Origin: Hyaloraphidium curvatum
Lineage: Eukaryota; Monoblepharomycota; Hyaloraphidiomycetes; Hyaloraphidiales; Hyaloraphidiaceae
Assembly (NCBI GenBank): GCA_025558095.1
Contig: JAIVFI010000045.1
Span: 1-64,000, forward strand
Length of the DNA stretch: 64,000 nucleotides
Direction: 5' to 3'
In this document: one piece after another, positions 38,852 through 50,435 of the stretch
How positions within the stretch are numbered: position 1 is the stretch's first letter
How the letters are laid out: each line of letters begins with the position of its first letter
The notes under the pieces: model-generated
Seen by the model: only the letters and a program-made list of their open reading frames with translations
What the model was told of the DNA's origin: nothing
The model's database searches: none
Made by a program: the position numbers and the translations under genes

Positions 38852-40352
38852 CTATTGTTTTCGATTGAAAGTGGGTCCAACGGAATTAGTCAACCTCCGG
38901 GACAAAAATGTCTCCAGCGTCACCCCCAAACCCGCCCCCCTCAGGATCCCAAACATCCCCACGGCGACCGTCATCACGGTGGCCGCGAGGCCCCGCAGCA
39001 TCCCGAAGTCCACCACCAGCCCGAACATCCTCGCGCGCGCCCTCCCCGCCCGCTCCGCGAACACCCCCAGCGCACGATCGTGGTCCATCACCGCCGTCCG
39101 AGGCTCGGCAGGCCCGCACTCGAGCGCCACCACCGCCAGCGCGGACCGCGCGCGGATCCAGGCGTCCGCGACCGCGTCCACGCCCGCGTTCTGCGCGGCC
39201 ACGTGGACGAGCACCGTCCCGGCGAAGCAGGCGAACTGCGCGAGGGATGCGAGCTGCCAGGCTGCGATGCAGCCCGCGGCGGCGTTGAAGACAAAGGAGA
39301 GGACCAGTCCGAGACCCTAGAAGGCGATCCCGGTGGAGACAGAGGCCCAGGTATGGTTCCCTGTGCGCGTGATCCTGGGCCGCGCTGCGCCCCGCTAAGC
39401 GGCGCAGCCGGTCCAGCAGGTCGTCCAGGAGCAGAACCGAGGCACGGACCCGAAGCCTCGTCTCGTACCGTAGCGCAACGACTGTCGGAATATGGAACGC
39501 GCGTCCGTTGCTGGCGATTAGGATGAGCACGACGGATAGCACGCATAGTGCGTCGGTAAGAGCCCAAGCGGAGCGCCAGAACGAGGATGCGAAGGAGACC
39601 GCGGGCGTCCAGAGGAAGAAGGGCACAAAAAGGCAGTACAGGACGGCAAAGCCGATCACGTCGGCGAAGCGCGAGGCGGCGTCCCGGCGGTTGACGTCGC
39701 CGGCGCAGGGCAGGCAGGTGCAGTTGGCACTCCCGGCACGATGGGCTATGAGGAGCGACTGTGGCCTGTCTCTGGCCAGGGCCGACCACGTGACCATGTT
39801 GGCAGGCCAGGAGCTGGGCATGTAGTATTCCAGGAACAGTTGGCGCCGGCGGCTCGTCGGAAGCAGCTCGCGGCCGAGGCGGAGGTAGGCCACAATCAGC
39901 GCGGCGGGCAAAGAGGAGAGCTCGAAAGCAATTGCCAGTGTTCCCTCCCACAGGCTGCGGGGCGGGAAGTGGCCGCTGCTGGCGGCGAACGCGAGTGCGG
40001 CGGCCACGGCCGGCACGCGGAGCAGCATGCCGGCGGCGTAGCCTGCTAGCGGGCCCCACCAGCAAATCGGATCCAGCGAGCGCAGGAGCGCCGCGATGCC
40101 GGGGCGGCGCGTCTCCTTGCACGCCGCGAGCATCGACGGCACGTCGTGCGGCTTCGAGTCCCGCAAGTCCGCCGCGCCGTCGCGCAGGGGCGGACCGTCC
40201 AGCAAAGTTTGGGAGTCGTCGTCGTCTTCTTGCGGGAACAGCGCGAGCCACTCGTGGTCGTCGAGCGACGCCGGTTCCGGCGAGCGTTCACCGGATTCGG
40301 TGCCTTCGCCCGGGCCGCCGCCGTCCTCGGCTCCCCGTGGAATCGCAGGCAT
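38852..40352 (-). pseudogene. Paralogue of the seven-pass membrane protein, frame disrupted
   Basis: From the ATG at 40352 the frame gives an acidic start with HEWLALFPQEDDDD, then membrane segments (GPLAGYAAGMLLRVPAVAAA, LAIAFELSSLPAALIVAYL, VIGFAVLYCLFVPFFL, ALCVLSVVLILIA), a CTCLPC Cys motif in the loop, and LLDDLLDRLRRLAG. The conserved C-terminal part (CIAAWQLASLAQFACF ... DHDRALGVF ... MFGLVVDFGMLRG) is in a different frame and is preceded by an in-frame TAG at 39319-39317. No GT donor in the right phase was found between the two parts. Either this copy is a pseudogene, or it uses an unusual splice: GT at the W-A-S codons and TTCTAG would remove 24 nt but not repair the upstream shift. 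The relation to 475-1994 is clear. Confidence 0.6.
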
Positions 40353-40533
40353 GGCGAAATTGACTCCAGCAGACGATCGTGCCACGTGCGAAAGACCGCC
40401 TTCCGCCATATCGAATGGACGAAAGGTCCTGAAAGGTGCGGAGTCTGTTTCTGAGAACGACCCTCCTGCGCGCTGCGCGTGCATGTGTGGGAGTGTCCCC
40501 CACCGCCCCACTCCTCCCGCAGCACCCGCCAAA

Positions 40534-41651
40534 ATGGTCCAAGGCTCCGACGACGAGGTCCTCGTCTCGACCGTCGCGCAGATCCGCTACATCCGGTGCG
40601 CCCTCCGCTCCTTCCACCCGCTCGGGCTGACCCGCCACAAAGGTTCAACAACCCCAAGAAGCTCAACCCCGTCACTGGGGCGCAGATGACGGGGCTGTCT
40701 AAGGCGCTGCGGGACGCGAACGATGATCCCAACATTGTGTGCGTGCCTCGGTCGGAGTTGCCGAACCCCAGCCGACGCGACATTCCCCGCAAGGTTCACC
40801 GTGATCACCAACGAGGGTCGGTTCTTCAATTCGGGAGCTGATGTGCGTAAAAGACGCGATTCGTCGGGATGTGGACACGCCCCAACGCGTCTTCCTGCAG
40901 GTGACCGCGGCGCACCGGGACGACCCGCCCCCGTCGGGCGACGCGCACTACCAGATCCGCAAGAATTATTACGCCCATCAGTGGGTTTCTTGCTGCCGCT
41001 GCTGCGCTCGCGTTCTTAGCCCGGGACCGCGGAAAGGGACGCCATGTCGGTCGAGATCATGCGCCTGATCCTCGAGCACAAGAAGGTCCTCATCGTCGCC
41101 ATGAACGGCGGCGCCGTCGGCGCCGGCACGTGGTTCCCTGCCGCCGCAGACCTCCTCTACGTCTCGGACACGTCGTACCTGCTGATTCCCTTCTCGGGGG
41201 TGGGCACGGTGGCCGAGAACGGGATCGCGACCATGTTCGGGCAGGCGGCGGGATTCAGGAGGCCGCTGGAGATGCTGCTGTTCGGGACCAAGGTGTCCGC
41301 CGAGGAGCTGCTGAGCTGGGGAATCGCCAAGTGGGTGCCGCCTGGGCGGACACCTCGATCTGTGTTGACCCCCGGACGATCAGCCGTATCTTCCCCGCGG
41401 CCTCGTTCCACCGCGACCTCGAGGCCTTCCTCCTGCAGCAGCTCGAGGAGAACGACCACTGGTCCATGCTCGAGACCAAGCGGCTGGCGATGGAGCCGAT
41501 GAAGGACCAGCGGATGCTCGCGGCCTACCGCGCAATGGAGGCGCACTCCGAGAGCCTGGCAAACGGCAACCTGCAGCGCGGCATCCTGAAGCGGGCCAAG
41601 TATTTGCAGGAGCGTAACCGCAAGAAGAAGGAGCAGGCGGCGAAGCTGTGA
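40534..41651 (+). CDS. Peroxisomal enoyl-CoA isomerase/hydratase (crotonase family), six exons
   Basis: Exons 40534-40595, 40643-40738, 40794-40842, 40901-40980, 41037-41330, 41384-41651; introns 47-58 nt; 282 residues. Crotonase features: RFNNPKKLNPVTG near the N-terminus, FTVITNEGRFFNSGAD (oxyanion loop 1, A-x-G/S-x-D type), VLIVAMNGGAVGAGTWF (oxyanion loop 2), then PFSGVGTVAENGIATMF and GIANRIFPAASFHRD across the last intron. This pattern fits a delta3,delta2-enoyl-CoA isomerase, which repositions double bonds for beta-oxidation. The C-terminus AKL is a type-1 peroxisomal signal, preceded by a Lys-rich helix. The 49-nt third exon is close to micro-exon size. Confidence 0.88.
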
Positions 41652-41880
41652 TCGGGTCGGATCCCACGGCGACTTGGAAGCCCAGACGCGGCGGATCGTA
41701 CTACCTTGCATGTGCTTCAAAGAAATGAGCTGTCTGGCATTTTCCTTGGACCCCTGCGGCCAGCGCGAACGTGATCCGGGACGGCACGTGAAAGGGTGGC
41801 GCTTGAAAAACGGTCGTCCCCCTCGCCGAAGTGGCCCCAAAGTCGGGGTTTCGCGGCGACTCATTCCCCCGCTTTCCAAT

Positions 41881-44800
41881 ATGGACCGACGCGACGACGA
41901 GCGGGAGGAGTTCCCGTCCATGGCCGCGGGCTCGCACTCGCTGGCGGGCCCGCAGTCGCGGGAGGTTGCCGCGGTGAACGCAGCCCGCCGCGACGTGCGG
42001 TTCGGCGGCCTCGCGACGGCGGCGGGCGCGGGCGTGGCGGCGCTGCTGCGTGCGCTGCGGGCGGCGCTCGGCGTGGCGGGCGGCGCGGCGTCGCAGGCCT
42101 TTGCGCTCTCGCAGCGCGCGACCGCCTTCGCCGTCGGAGTGCCGACGTTTCTCACCTCGCGGCTGCTGCTGCCCGTCGAGCGGACGTTTCTGAGGAATCC
42201 TGTGCTTTCTCCCTATTTGCTGACTTCTCTGGATTTATCCAAGTCGCTGGCCTCGCTGTCGATTTCGGCCCTGGACGGCACCGTGCACCTCTCGCTGCAG
42301 ACCGTCTCGGCGATCGCGCAGGTGCTCGCCGACTTTGTCTCTCCGGAGGGCTCCGCGGGCGCCGCCCCGGGCCAGGGCATGATTGCCGTGCTGCTGGCCT
42401 TTCTAGAGCTGGTCCGCCGCGAGACGCTCGGCCACGACGGCGTGCGCCAGCTTGGCATCCTGCAGCTGCTCCGCGGGATCGTGGCCTGGATGGTGATCCA
42501 GGGCATGACGCGGCAGATGTGGGCCGAGGGACTGCGGGGTGTGCGCAAGGTGGATGTGGACAGGGAGAAGCGGCTCAGCCTGCTGCGCTCGCGCCGGGGG
42601 GCGCACCACCGCGCCGCGAGCGCCACCAGCGCGGATTTCGGGGCGGCGGCGGGCTCCTTGAACCGGGATCAGTCGTCTTCCATCGACCCGGGATCCTTGG
42701 GCCGCGAGACGAACCACTCTCGTCGCGTATCGGGCGGATCCACGTGGTCGGCTTTCAGCCGTGTGACGAACTACACCACCTTTGTCCCTCCGGCGGGAGC
42801 TAGCTCCGTCACAGTGCCGCAGGCGATGCCCAGCTCACTGCACCGGGGCTCGAGCCTGCGCTCGGTGGACTCGCAGCCCGGGCAGGACATCTTTTCCGAA
42901 GACGGCGACGAGGATGTGGGACCCTCGATCTCGGCGCGCGGTTATTCGCCCGTCCTCCCGCACGACTCGGACTCGGAGATGGAGGACCTGCCCCCTTTCC
43001 CCATTGGCAGCGTCTCGGAGTACCCAACCTGGTCAGCCGAGCCCAATACTGTGCCGCCACCACAGCACCGCGCCTCGATCCAGCGCGACTACGGCTTCCT
43101 GCCCCCACCCGACAACCCGCCGCCCTCGGCAGGCGACCGCCCCGCCCCCCTGGACATCGAGCGCCTCGTCTCGCGCCTTCACGCGCTCGACTCGGAGCAC
43201 ACCCTTGAGGGCGAGGACGAGCTTCTGGACCCCATTGAGGGCGGCGGGGAGGAGCTCGAGGTGGTGCTCACGCTGCGGGACGAGGAGCGGGAGATGGACC
43301 TCGTGGAGGGGTACATCCCCGACGTTCCCGGCGGGGCGGTGGAGCCCGAGCCCGAGGACGTCGAGATGGAGGAGGAAGAGTGGCTGGCAAAGCGGCGGTC
43401 GTACCTCAGCCTGAAAAGCGAGCGCTCGGAGCAGGCGGAGGCGACGGTGCCGTCGTCGCCGACAGGGGTGAAGCTCGTCGAGGACCCGATGGACGAGGCG
43501 ATCCTGGTGCACGGCGGGCCGTTCGACCTGCGGCGGATCAGGCGGTACTCGGCGGTTTCCACCGGCGCCTACGGACCTGGGCTGAAGCTGTTTCGGGTCC
43601 TGTACGATCGCACCTTTGGTTCGGGTGCCAAGCCGCCCAAGGCGCGGAGCAAGAAGGACCCGCCGGACGAGGAGCGCCGCTTTTCGAAGCACTTCGAGGG
43701 CCGCAGGAGCTCCAGCGTTTCGTTCGCCCCGAGCGGCACGGCCACCCCGCGCGCGGGCGACTCGCTGCACCCGGACGAGCACCAGATTTTGGCCAACCAC
43801 GCCGGCACACGGCTCAGCGCCATCATTCACTCGTCCTTCATGGACGAGCAGCCCGCACGCGGCCTCGGACTGGGGATCGGCCAGATGCTGGGCGCCTTCG
43901 GCCCGGAAATGGCGATGCCCAACGGCCACGGCGCCGTGCCGCCCATGCGGTCCTCGCACTCGGAGCCGGGCGAGAACGCCGGCGCGCCGCCGGCCTCGCC
44001 CGACGGCGACGCGCACCCCGCGCCCCCGCTGCCCTCGGAATCTTGGAACCACCCCACCTTCTACATCCTCGCAGACCGCCCCGCACACTCGATCGTGGTT
44101 GTGCTCCGCGGCACCGCGACCGTGTCGGAGGTGATGGTGGACATGACGTGCGAGTACGAGGAGTTTTCCCTGGACCCCTCGTGGGCCGATGCCGAGCGCG
44201 AGCTCCTCGGCCGCGCCGGCGGCGCCCCCGCGCCCTTCCTCGTTCACGGCGGGATCCTCCGCGCCGCGCACCACCTCGCGGGCCGGGGCTCGAGGTTCCT
44301 GCGGCACCTGGCGCGGGCGCTCGAGGAGAACCCGGGGTTCACGCTGACGCTGGTGGGGCACAGCCTGGGGGCTGGGCTGGCGAGCCTGCTGGGTTGCATG
44401 TGGGTGGAGCGGGGGAAGTGGATGACGAGGAGGGGGATCGGGCTGCCGGAGGGGAGGAGGGTCAAGGTGTTTGCCTACGGTGGGTCTCTTCGGCGTTTCC
44501 TTGCGTCGCCTCGCTGACAACTTCCCACTTTGAAGGCAACCCTGCCGTCATGGACATCCGCCTCTCCCTCCTCTCGCGGCCGCTTATCACCTCGATCATC
44601 TTCGGCTACGACCTCTTCCCCCGCCTGTGCGTCGGCTCCGTCCTCGACCTCCGTGACGTCGTCCTCGCCCTCTGCAGCCCGCGCGACGGCGGCAAGCCCG
44701 GCATGTTCAGCGAGGTCACCGAGCGCGCCTTCAACTACATGCGCCGGTCCACGGCGGCCGCCGGCTCGCCGCGCGCGGAACACCCGGACGAGGCGAGCGA

Positions 44801-45149
44801 CAGCGGCACAGCCACGCCGACCGCCGAGTCGCCTCCCGCCAACGCTGAGGATCGGACCCCGCGCCTCGCGTCCACGGCGGTGGACCAGCTGGACCCCGAT
44901 CTCGCGTGGTTCTGGAGCCTGCGCAAAACCCTCTCCGCGGCGATCGACACCCGCCCCGACGGCGAGACCAACGAGAAGCTGTACCCCGCGGGCCGGCTGC
45001 TGTGGATTCGGCGCGATGCTGCGGGCAAGTACGACACGTCCGAGATCGTGGACCCCAGGGAGGTGCTGGGCAAGATCGAGTTTGCCGAGGGGATCGTGCT
45101 GGACCACATCCCGCTCATCTACGACGACGCGGTGCGCGCGGCGTGCTGA
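41881..45149 (+). CDS. Class-3 lipase, sn-1-specific diacylglycerol-lipase-like, two exons
   Basis: Exons 41881-44479 and 44536-45149 (56-nt intron GTGGGT...TTTGAAG) give 1070 residues. The N-terminal 250 residues contain hydrophobic, membrane-associating helices (LLPVERTFLRNPVLSPYLL region). A long acidic/Ser-rich disordered region follows, then the lipase: HPTFYILADRP, SIVVVLRGTATVSEVMVDM and the nucleophile elbow LVGHSLGAGLASLLG (about residue 825). Splicing makes VFAYGNPAVMDIRLS, the Pro/Asp-containing strand typical of the family, followed by SIIFGYDLFPRLCV. The His of the triad is probably in VLDHIPLIYDD near the C-terminus. It likely releases 2-acylglycerol from diacylglycerol at internal membranes. 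The start was chosen at the first ATG before the acidic MDRRDDEREE. Confidence 0.87.
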
Positions 45150-45292
45150 CTTGGTTGATGGACGGGGGCGATGTAATGTATGGATCTGAACAACTGAACT
45201 GAATTGACAGGGATCTATCTGCGAAGGAGCTCGCCTGAGCTCGCCTCCGAACGATGGCAGCGCCACCCCAGCAGGCTCTGGCGGCAAGTCGC

Positions 45293-46280
45293 TCATGCCC
45301 CAAAGAGGTCGGACCTGGGAAGCGGCGACTCGCGGAACGATATGCGGCCCTCCGTCACCCTCGTCCACATCTCCCGTTCCGGCGCGCCCACACGGCCGTG
45401 GGGGTAGTCGCTCGACATGAGCCCGACCACGACGACGGTCCCGAACCTCCTCTGCAGGATCCTCTCGGCGGAAACGAGGGCGTCGGGCGTCAGGTCCGCT
45501 CTCATGTGCCCGATGACGAGCTTCTTCGCTGACGGCAGCCGCGTTGCGATTGCAGCCAGGAGCGAAGTGCGGCCGCTGTACATCTCGGGCACCTCGAGGT
45601 TCTTTATGGAGCGAAAAGACGGTGGGGGCGACACTACAATGGCCTCCTCGGGAAAGGGAAAGCTGATATCGATCTTCGACGGTGCGAAAGCAAGACTGCG
45701 GAACAGAGGCTCGGCGCGTGAAACTTCCGTAATGGGCAGTCCCAGCAGCTTTAGCGCCGACACTAAGTGCGCCTGCGCCACGAGACGGTCGAAAAGGTCC
45801 TCCGACGTGCCGCGGGTGTCGATTTCTAGGGACTCCAGGTGCCTGCGGTTCCCAACACGCCGACGAACCCCGCGTCATTCTCGGGCATGTCACCCATCCA
45901 GCTGAGGTGCTTCAACCCCGGCGGCAGATCAACTTGCGAATCCAGATTAGCGTACCGGCTCTCCTCGTGGGGGGAGTACATGTTGAGCTTCTCCAGCTTT
46001 TCCAATCCGGAAATCAGCCTCAGCAGGACGCGGCTGTCCTCCCAATCGACCATCACAGCGAGTTCCCGGACGTTCCCAAAAGGACCCAGGCACGCGCAAG
46101 CTTCTTCCGAGCGCGCCATCTCGACGATGTCCAGCTTCCGAACCAGGTGGCCGTGGCCGTCTTTGGCGGACCACGACCGAGAATGGAACCCCAGCGTGGC
46201 GACGCAAGCGCCGCCCTGGAGGTGCCGGGTGGGAACAGCGAGAGCAACCCGCCAGGCCCGCCCCGGGACGACGCGCCGGG
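45293..46280 (-). pseudogene. F-box/LRR-type gene with a frame lesion
   Basis: The 5' part (about 46280-45850) reads HLVRKLDIVEMARSEEAC, LGPFGNVRELAVMVDWED and PPGLKHLSWMGDMPEND, a typical fungal LRR-type sequence. It runs into a TAG just after GVLGTAG. The continuation (HLESLEIDTRGTSEDLF ... SIKNLEVPEMYSG ... SAKKLVIGHM, stop at 45293) is intact in another frame. The two parts abut at about 45840 and no GT-AG pair of suitable phase and length reconciles them, so a small indel is likely. The 5' end overlaps the opposite-strand F-box gene at 46183. The start codon is uncertain (46119 or upstream). Confidence 0.5.
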
Positions 46281-47708
46281 CTCGACAGGCCGCCGCGCTG
46301 GCCCGGCGCTTCCCGTCGAAATCGTCGACCGGATCATCTCACGTACGATCGACTCCCGCCTCTGCCCGCCAGTCATTTCGCCCCTTCGCTGGCCCGGTTC
46401 CCGCTGGACTGCCGGCGCCCGAACTGCGGATGCTTCGCGTGCCGACCCCGATGGGTCCCGCGCCACCTCGCGCTGGTGGGACAGGTTTGGCTGATAGCCG
46501 TGACACGGAGGCTTTGGCGACACGTGGAGCTCGGGGAAGGGGATCTCGAGGAAGGGGCTGTCACCAACCCCAAACGAGCGCCGCAGCGGCCGAATCAAGT
46601 CAATGAGCAAATGCTGGAGGCCCTGGAGTCCTCGCCGGGTGACTTGTACCTCTCCGCCGTTCGGACGCTGGCCTTCAGAGGATGCGAAACAAGTTGGCTG
46701 TATGCCCTGCGGCGTCTGGCTTCGTTGCTGCCGCGAATGACCAACCTGGCCGGCCTGTCAGTTCAGCTGGACGAAGATCACGGGCCGCTGGTGATTGATC
46801 TTCTGAAAGCCGCACGCAACTTGCCGGTGCGATTCTTCTTCGCGAGTTGCGGTGTAGGCTTCGAGGCGCTGGGACCGTGCCTGGAGGGATGGACACTCGA
46901 TGTCTGTTGCCTGTTCGGCCACCCGCGCGTCGGTGCGCCCGTAACCCGTGCTACTGCGTCCGTTCTTCTTGAGATCCAAACCTTCGACATTGATGCTCTT
47001 ATGGACGACGAAGCCCTCAACCGCATTTGGCCATCTCTTTCCGCCATAAGGAAGCTGTCGGTGCGCTTCCAGCCATCTGCTGGGGCGGCCGGCGTCAGGG
47101 ACATGCTGTCTAGCATGTCGCACCTCACCCACCTCTCCTTGGGATATACATCCTTCTGTTGGCCGCAACCCTGGCTTCTGGACCTGATTCGAGCGTCGAG
47201 AATGCCCTATCTTCAGCTTAACGGCATCAACTTTACGCGGATTCTGCACGGTGGTTTGTTCCGGGCCTAGGGTGCCCGGCCGATCATCGAGGAGCTGGTT
47301 TTGAAAGATCTCGAGCTCTACGTGTCGGCGCTTCCCGGCGGGCGCTCGGTTTGGGCGCTCGAGTTCGAACGGAAAACGAAGGATATTGGCGAGCTTGCTA
47401 AGGTTCTCCGCTGGGCAAGCCGTCTTCAGCGCCTCCGCTTGCGTGTCGCGTGTTCCAGCGGGCCCATCCTTCGCGCACTGGAAGCCTGCCGGAACGTCCA
47501 GCACCTGGATCTTTGTCACAGCGTAGTCGACGGGGTGGACTTCGCTGCGAAACTGCGCGAGGTGTTTCTTCCGGCGCTGCGTGAGCTTCGGGCTGGTCGC
47601 ATTGTCTGGCGAGAGGATCTCATCGAGATAATGCGCCTCCGGCCGGAGCTCGATGTTTTTGAGTTTGGGAAGAGGGTGGTTGTGGAGCTCGCGCCGCAGG
47701 TCGTCTAG
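46183..47708 (+). pseudogene. F-box/LRR protein gene with frameshift and in-frame TAG
   Basis: It starts with a clear F-box (LPVEIVDRIISRTIDS) in one frame. The rest of the F-box and the repeats (FAPSLARFPLDCRRPNCGC, LVGQVWLIAVTRRLWRHVEL, LSVQLDEDHG, IRKLSVRFQP, LTHLSLGYTSF) lie in a second frame, joined around 46330-46374 without a satisfactory intron. A TAG at 47268-47270 then interrupts this second frame, which otherwise continues without shift (ARPIIEELVLKDLELYV ... VQHLDLCHSVVDG) to 47708. The gene is probably inactivated, or yields shorter products. Readthrough is possible but unsupported. Confidence 0.55.
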
Positions 47709-47857
47709 CGAGCTTTGCCATACTAAGGTCGGTCTTCTCTTTGTATTTTTGGTCTATGTAGAGCCATATGCCAGGGTTCTTCACGAAGGGCGACTTCGAA
47801 TCCTCTCGACGTGCGTGGTCCCGCGAGCGACCGTGGCTCCGTCCGTAAACACCTTCG

Positions 47858-50337
47858 ATGCGATCTGCCCTCCCGCGGCTTGCGAACCAGATCCGGCTAT
47901 ACCCGCTCGCGAATCGCGTTCTCGGTCTTCCTAGGCACGCTTTCCCCGCGCGCCGCTCCATTTCCGTCGCCGCCGCCTCCGCGATGCCGGCCGCCAATCC
48001 TCTCGTCTTCTCGCTCAGCCCCGCCGAGATCCGCGCGCGGGCGGACACCCTGATCGCCGCGTCCAAGGCGGTCGAGGACGCCGTCGCCGCGTCGGGCTCG
48101 GACCGGTTCGCCGAGGTGCTCCTGCCCCTGGCGTCGGCCGAGAACGAAATGGAACGCGACCACTCCAACTGCACGTTTTGGCAGTACGTACACGGAGACA
48201 AAGAGGTCCGCGACGCGTCGAGCGAGGCAGACAAGAAGCTGCGCGACTACGGGACCGAGGCCGGGCTGCGGGCGGACGTGTACGCGAGGGTCAAGGCGGC
48301 GCTGCCCGATGCCGCGAAGCGGGAACCCGAGGAGGCCAGGCTGGCGGAGAAGATGGCCCTGGACTTCAAGCGGAACGGGTTGGATCTGACGGAGGAGGAG
48401 AAAGAGAAGATGAAGAAGATCAAAATGAGGCTCAGCGAGCTGTCGATCGCCTTCTCAAAGAACGTCAACGAGGACAAGACGGAAAGGTTGTTTACCCGCG
48501 AGGAGCTCGAGGGCATGCCCGACGACTTTCTGGCCGGGCTCAAATCCGAGGAGAAGGACGGCGTTACCCTCTACCACGGTCAGTTCCTGCCGTTTCGCGG
48601 CCTTCATTGAGCACTTACCACTCTACCCTTCAGTGACCTGCAAGTACCCCGACATCATCCCCGTGATGAAGATGGCCAAGCGGGACGCCACCCGAAAAGA
48701 AATGGACCTCGCAAACAGCACCCGCTGCAAGGACAACATCGCCATCCTCACCGAAATGGTCAAGCTCCGTCGCCAGGCCGCCGCGCTGCTGGGCTACAGG
48801 ACGCACGCGGACTTTAAGCTCGAGGTCAAGATGGCCAAGACCGTGGCCGAGGTCGACGCGTTCCTGGAGGACCTGCGAACGAGGCTGAAGCCGCTGGCGG
48901 AGCAGGAGCTCGCCAAGCTTCTGGAGCTCAAGAAGAGGGAGAAGGAGGCGCGGGGCGAGCCTTTCGACGGCAGGATTAACTCGTGGGACGTGAACTACTA
49001 CAACCGGATGCTGCTCGAGACCGAGTACCAGGTCGACGACGAGAAGGTGCGTGTGCTCGCTGGCCCCTGACGAGGTTGTACACGGCCTAACTTCGTTCCC
49101 CGACCTCCTCCGACACTCCGACCCCTTCACTTACTCTCTACAACCACAAAGATCAAGGAGTATTTCTCGATGGAGGCCGTGACGATGGGAATGCTGGAGC
49201 TGTACGAGGAGCTGTTCGGGATCAAGTGCGTCGAGGTGCCCGGCGCCGAGACGTGGCACCCGGACGTGCGGCTGTTCGAGGTGTTTGACGCCGCGTCGGG
49301 CGACCTGTGTGGGCAGTTCTAGTGAGTTCGTCCTCTTTGTGTGGCCCACGAGATGCTGACACCTCTGGCAGCCTCGACCTCCACCCTCGCGACAACAAGT
49401 ACTCGCACGCTGCGTGCTTCGGCCTCGTCCCCGGCCATACCCGCGCAGACGGCACCAGGCAGCACCCCGTGGCGGCCATGGTCGCCAACTTCACCAAGTC
49501 CACCCCCGAACGCCCCTCGCTCCTCAAGCACAACGAGGTCGTCACCTTTTTCCACGAGCTGGGCCACGTGTTCCACCAGATCTGCAGCGTCACGCGGTTT
49601 GCGAGGTTCCACGGGACCGCAGTCGAGCGGTGGGCGCGACATGTGGGGCGTCTCGTCCAAGTGGTTCGCTGACTACGAGTGCCCGATGCCAGCGACTTTG
49701 TGGAGGCCCCCAGCCAGCTGCTCGAGAACTGGTGCTTCGAGGACCAGATCCTCAAGCGGCTCTCCAAGCACTATGTGACAGGCGAGCCCCTCCCCAAGGA
49801 GCTGTCGGAGCCCCTGTCAAAGAGCAAGAACGTCCTCGCCGGCCTGCTGAATCTGCGGCAGGTCTTCTTCGCCGCGTACGACATGAAGATCCACAGCATC
49901 TCGAGCGAGGAGGAGGAGGCCGCGCTGGATCTGGACGCGCTGTGGGCGGAGCTGAGGCCCAGGATCACGCTCATCGAGCAGCTGCCAAACACTTACCCGG
50001 CCGCGACGTTCGGACACCTCGCGGGAGGCTACGATGCGGGATACTACGGGTACCTCTACTCGCAGGTGTTCTCCGCGGACATCTACTACAGCAAGTTCAA
50101 GGAGAACGGCAGTGAGTCCATCCGATCTCGCTGTTTGCTCGACTGATCGCGGCCCGCGCAGTCATGGACCCCGCCACCGGCCGCACCTACCGCAACGCCA
50201 TCCTCCGCCCCGGCGGGTCCAAGGACGGCATGGACCTGCTCGTGGACTTCCTGGGCCGCAAACCCGAGAACGCCGCGTTCCTGCGGAGCCTCGGCTTCGA
50301 GCCGGACGCAAAGGAGGGGCCCAAGGCGGCGCTGTAG
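47858..50337 (+). CDS. M3-family zinc oligopeptidase (thimet oligopeptidase/saccharolysin type), six exons
   Basis: Exons 47858-48578, 48634-49046, 49152-49321, 49372-49629, 49693-50111, 50162-50337; introns 55, 105, 50, 63 and 50 nt; 718 residues. The zinc site HELGH is at about 495 ([16 protein letters not shown]). Conserved M3 blocks are rebuilt across introns: [63 protein letters not shown] and [32 protein letters not shown] supplies substrate-contact Tyr/His residues. It degrades short peptides in cytosol or mitochondria. The first 42 residues are Arg/Ala-rich without acids until MPAANPL (ATG at 47984), consistent with an optional mitochondrial presequence from alternative starts. Confidence 0.92.
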
Positions 50338-50435
50338 ATTGCGTGGAGAATCGGACATGCATAGATTTCCACGAAGAGCTATTGTACAGGTTACCAACAG
50401 CAAGACTGCGATCCCACGGTGAACGATCGACCAGA

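Noticed and set aside
46323-46372. Intron joining the two halves of the F-box at 46183
   Set aside because: Candidate GT-AG pairs are either too short (30 nt) or give the wrong phase, so a frameshift is the simpler reading.
39317-47270. Reassignment of TAG as a sense codon (two genes have in-frame TAG)
   Set aside because: TPP2, ceramidase, the M3 peptidase and others end at TAG exactly where their families end, so TAG is a normal stop here.
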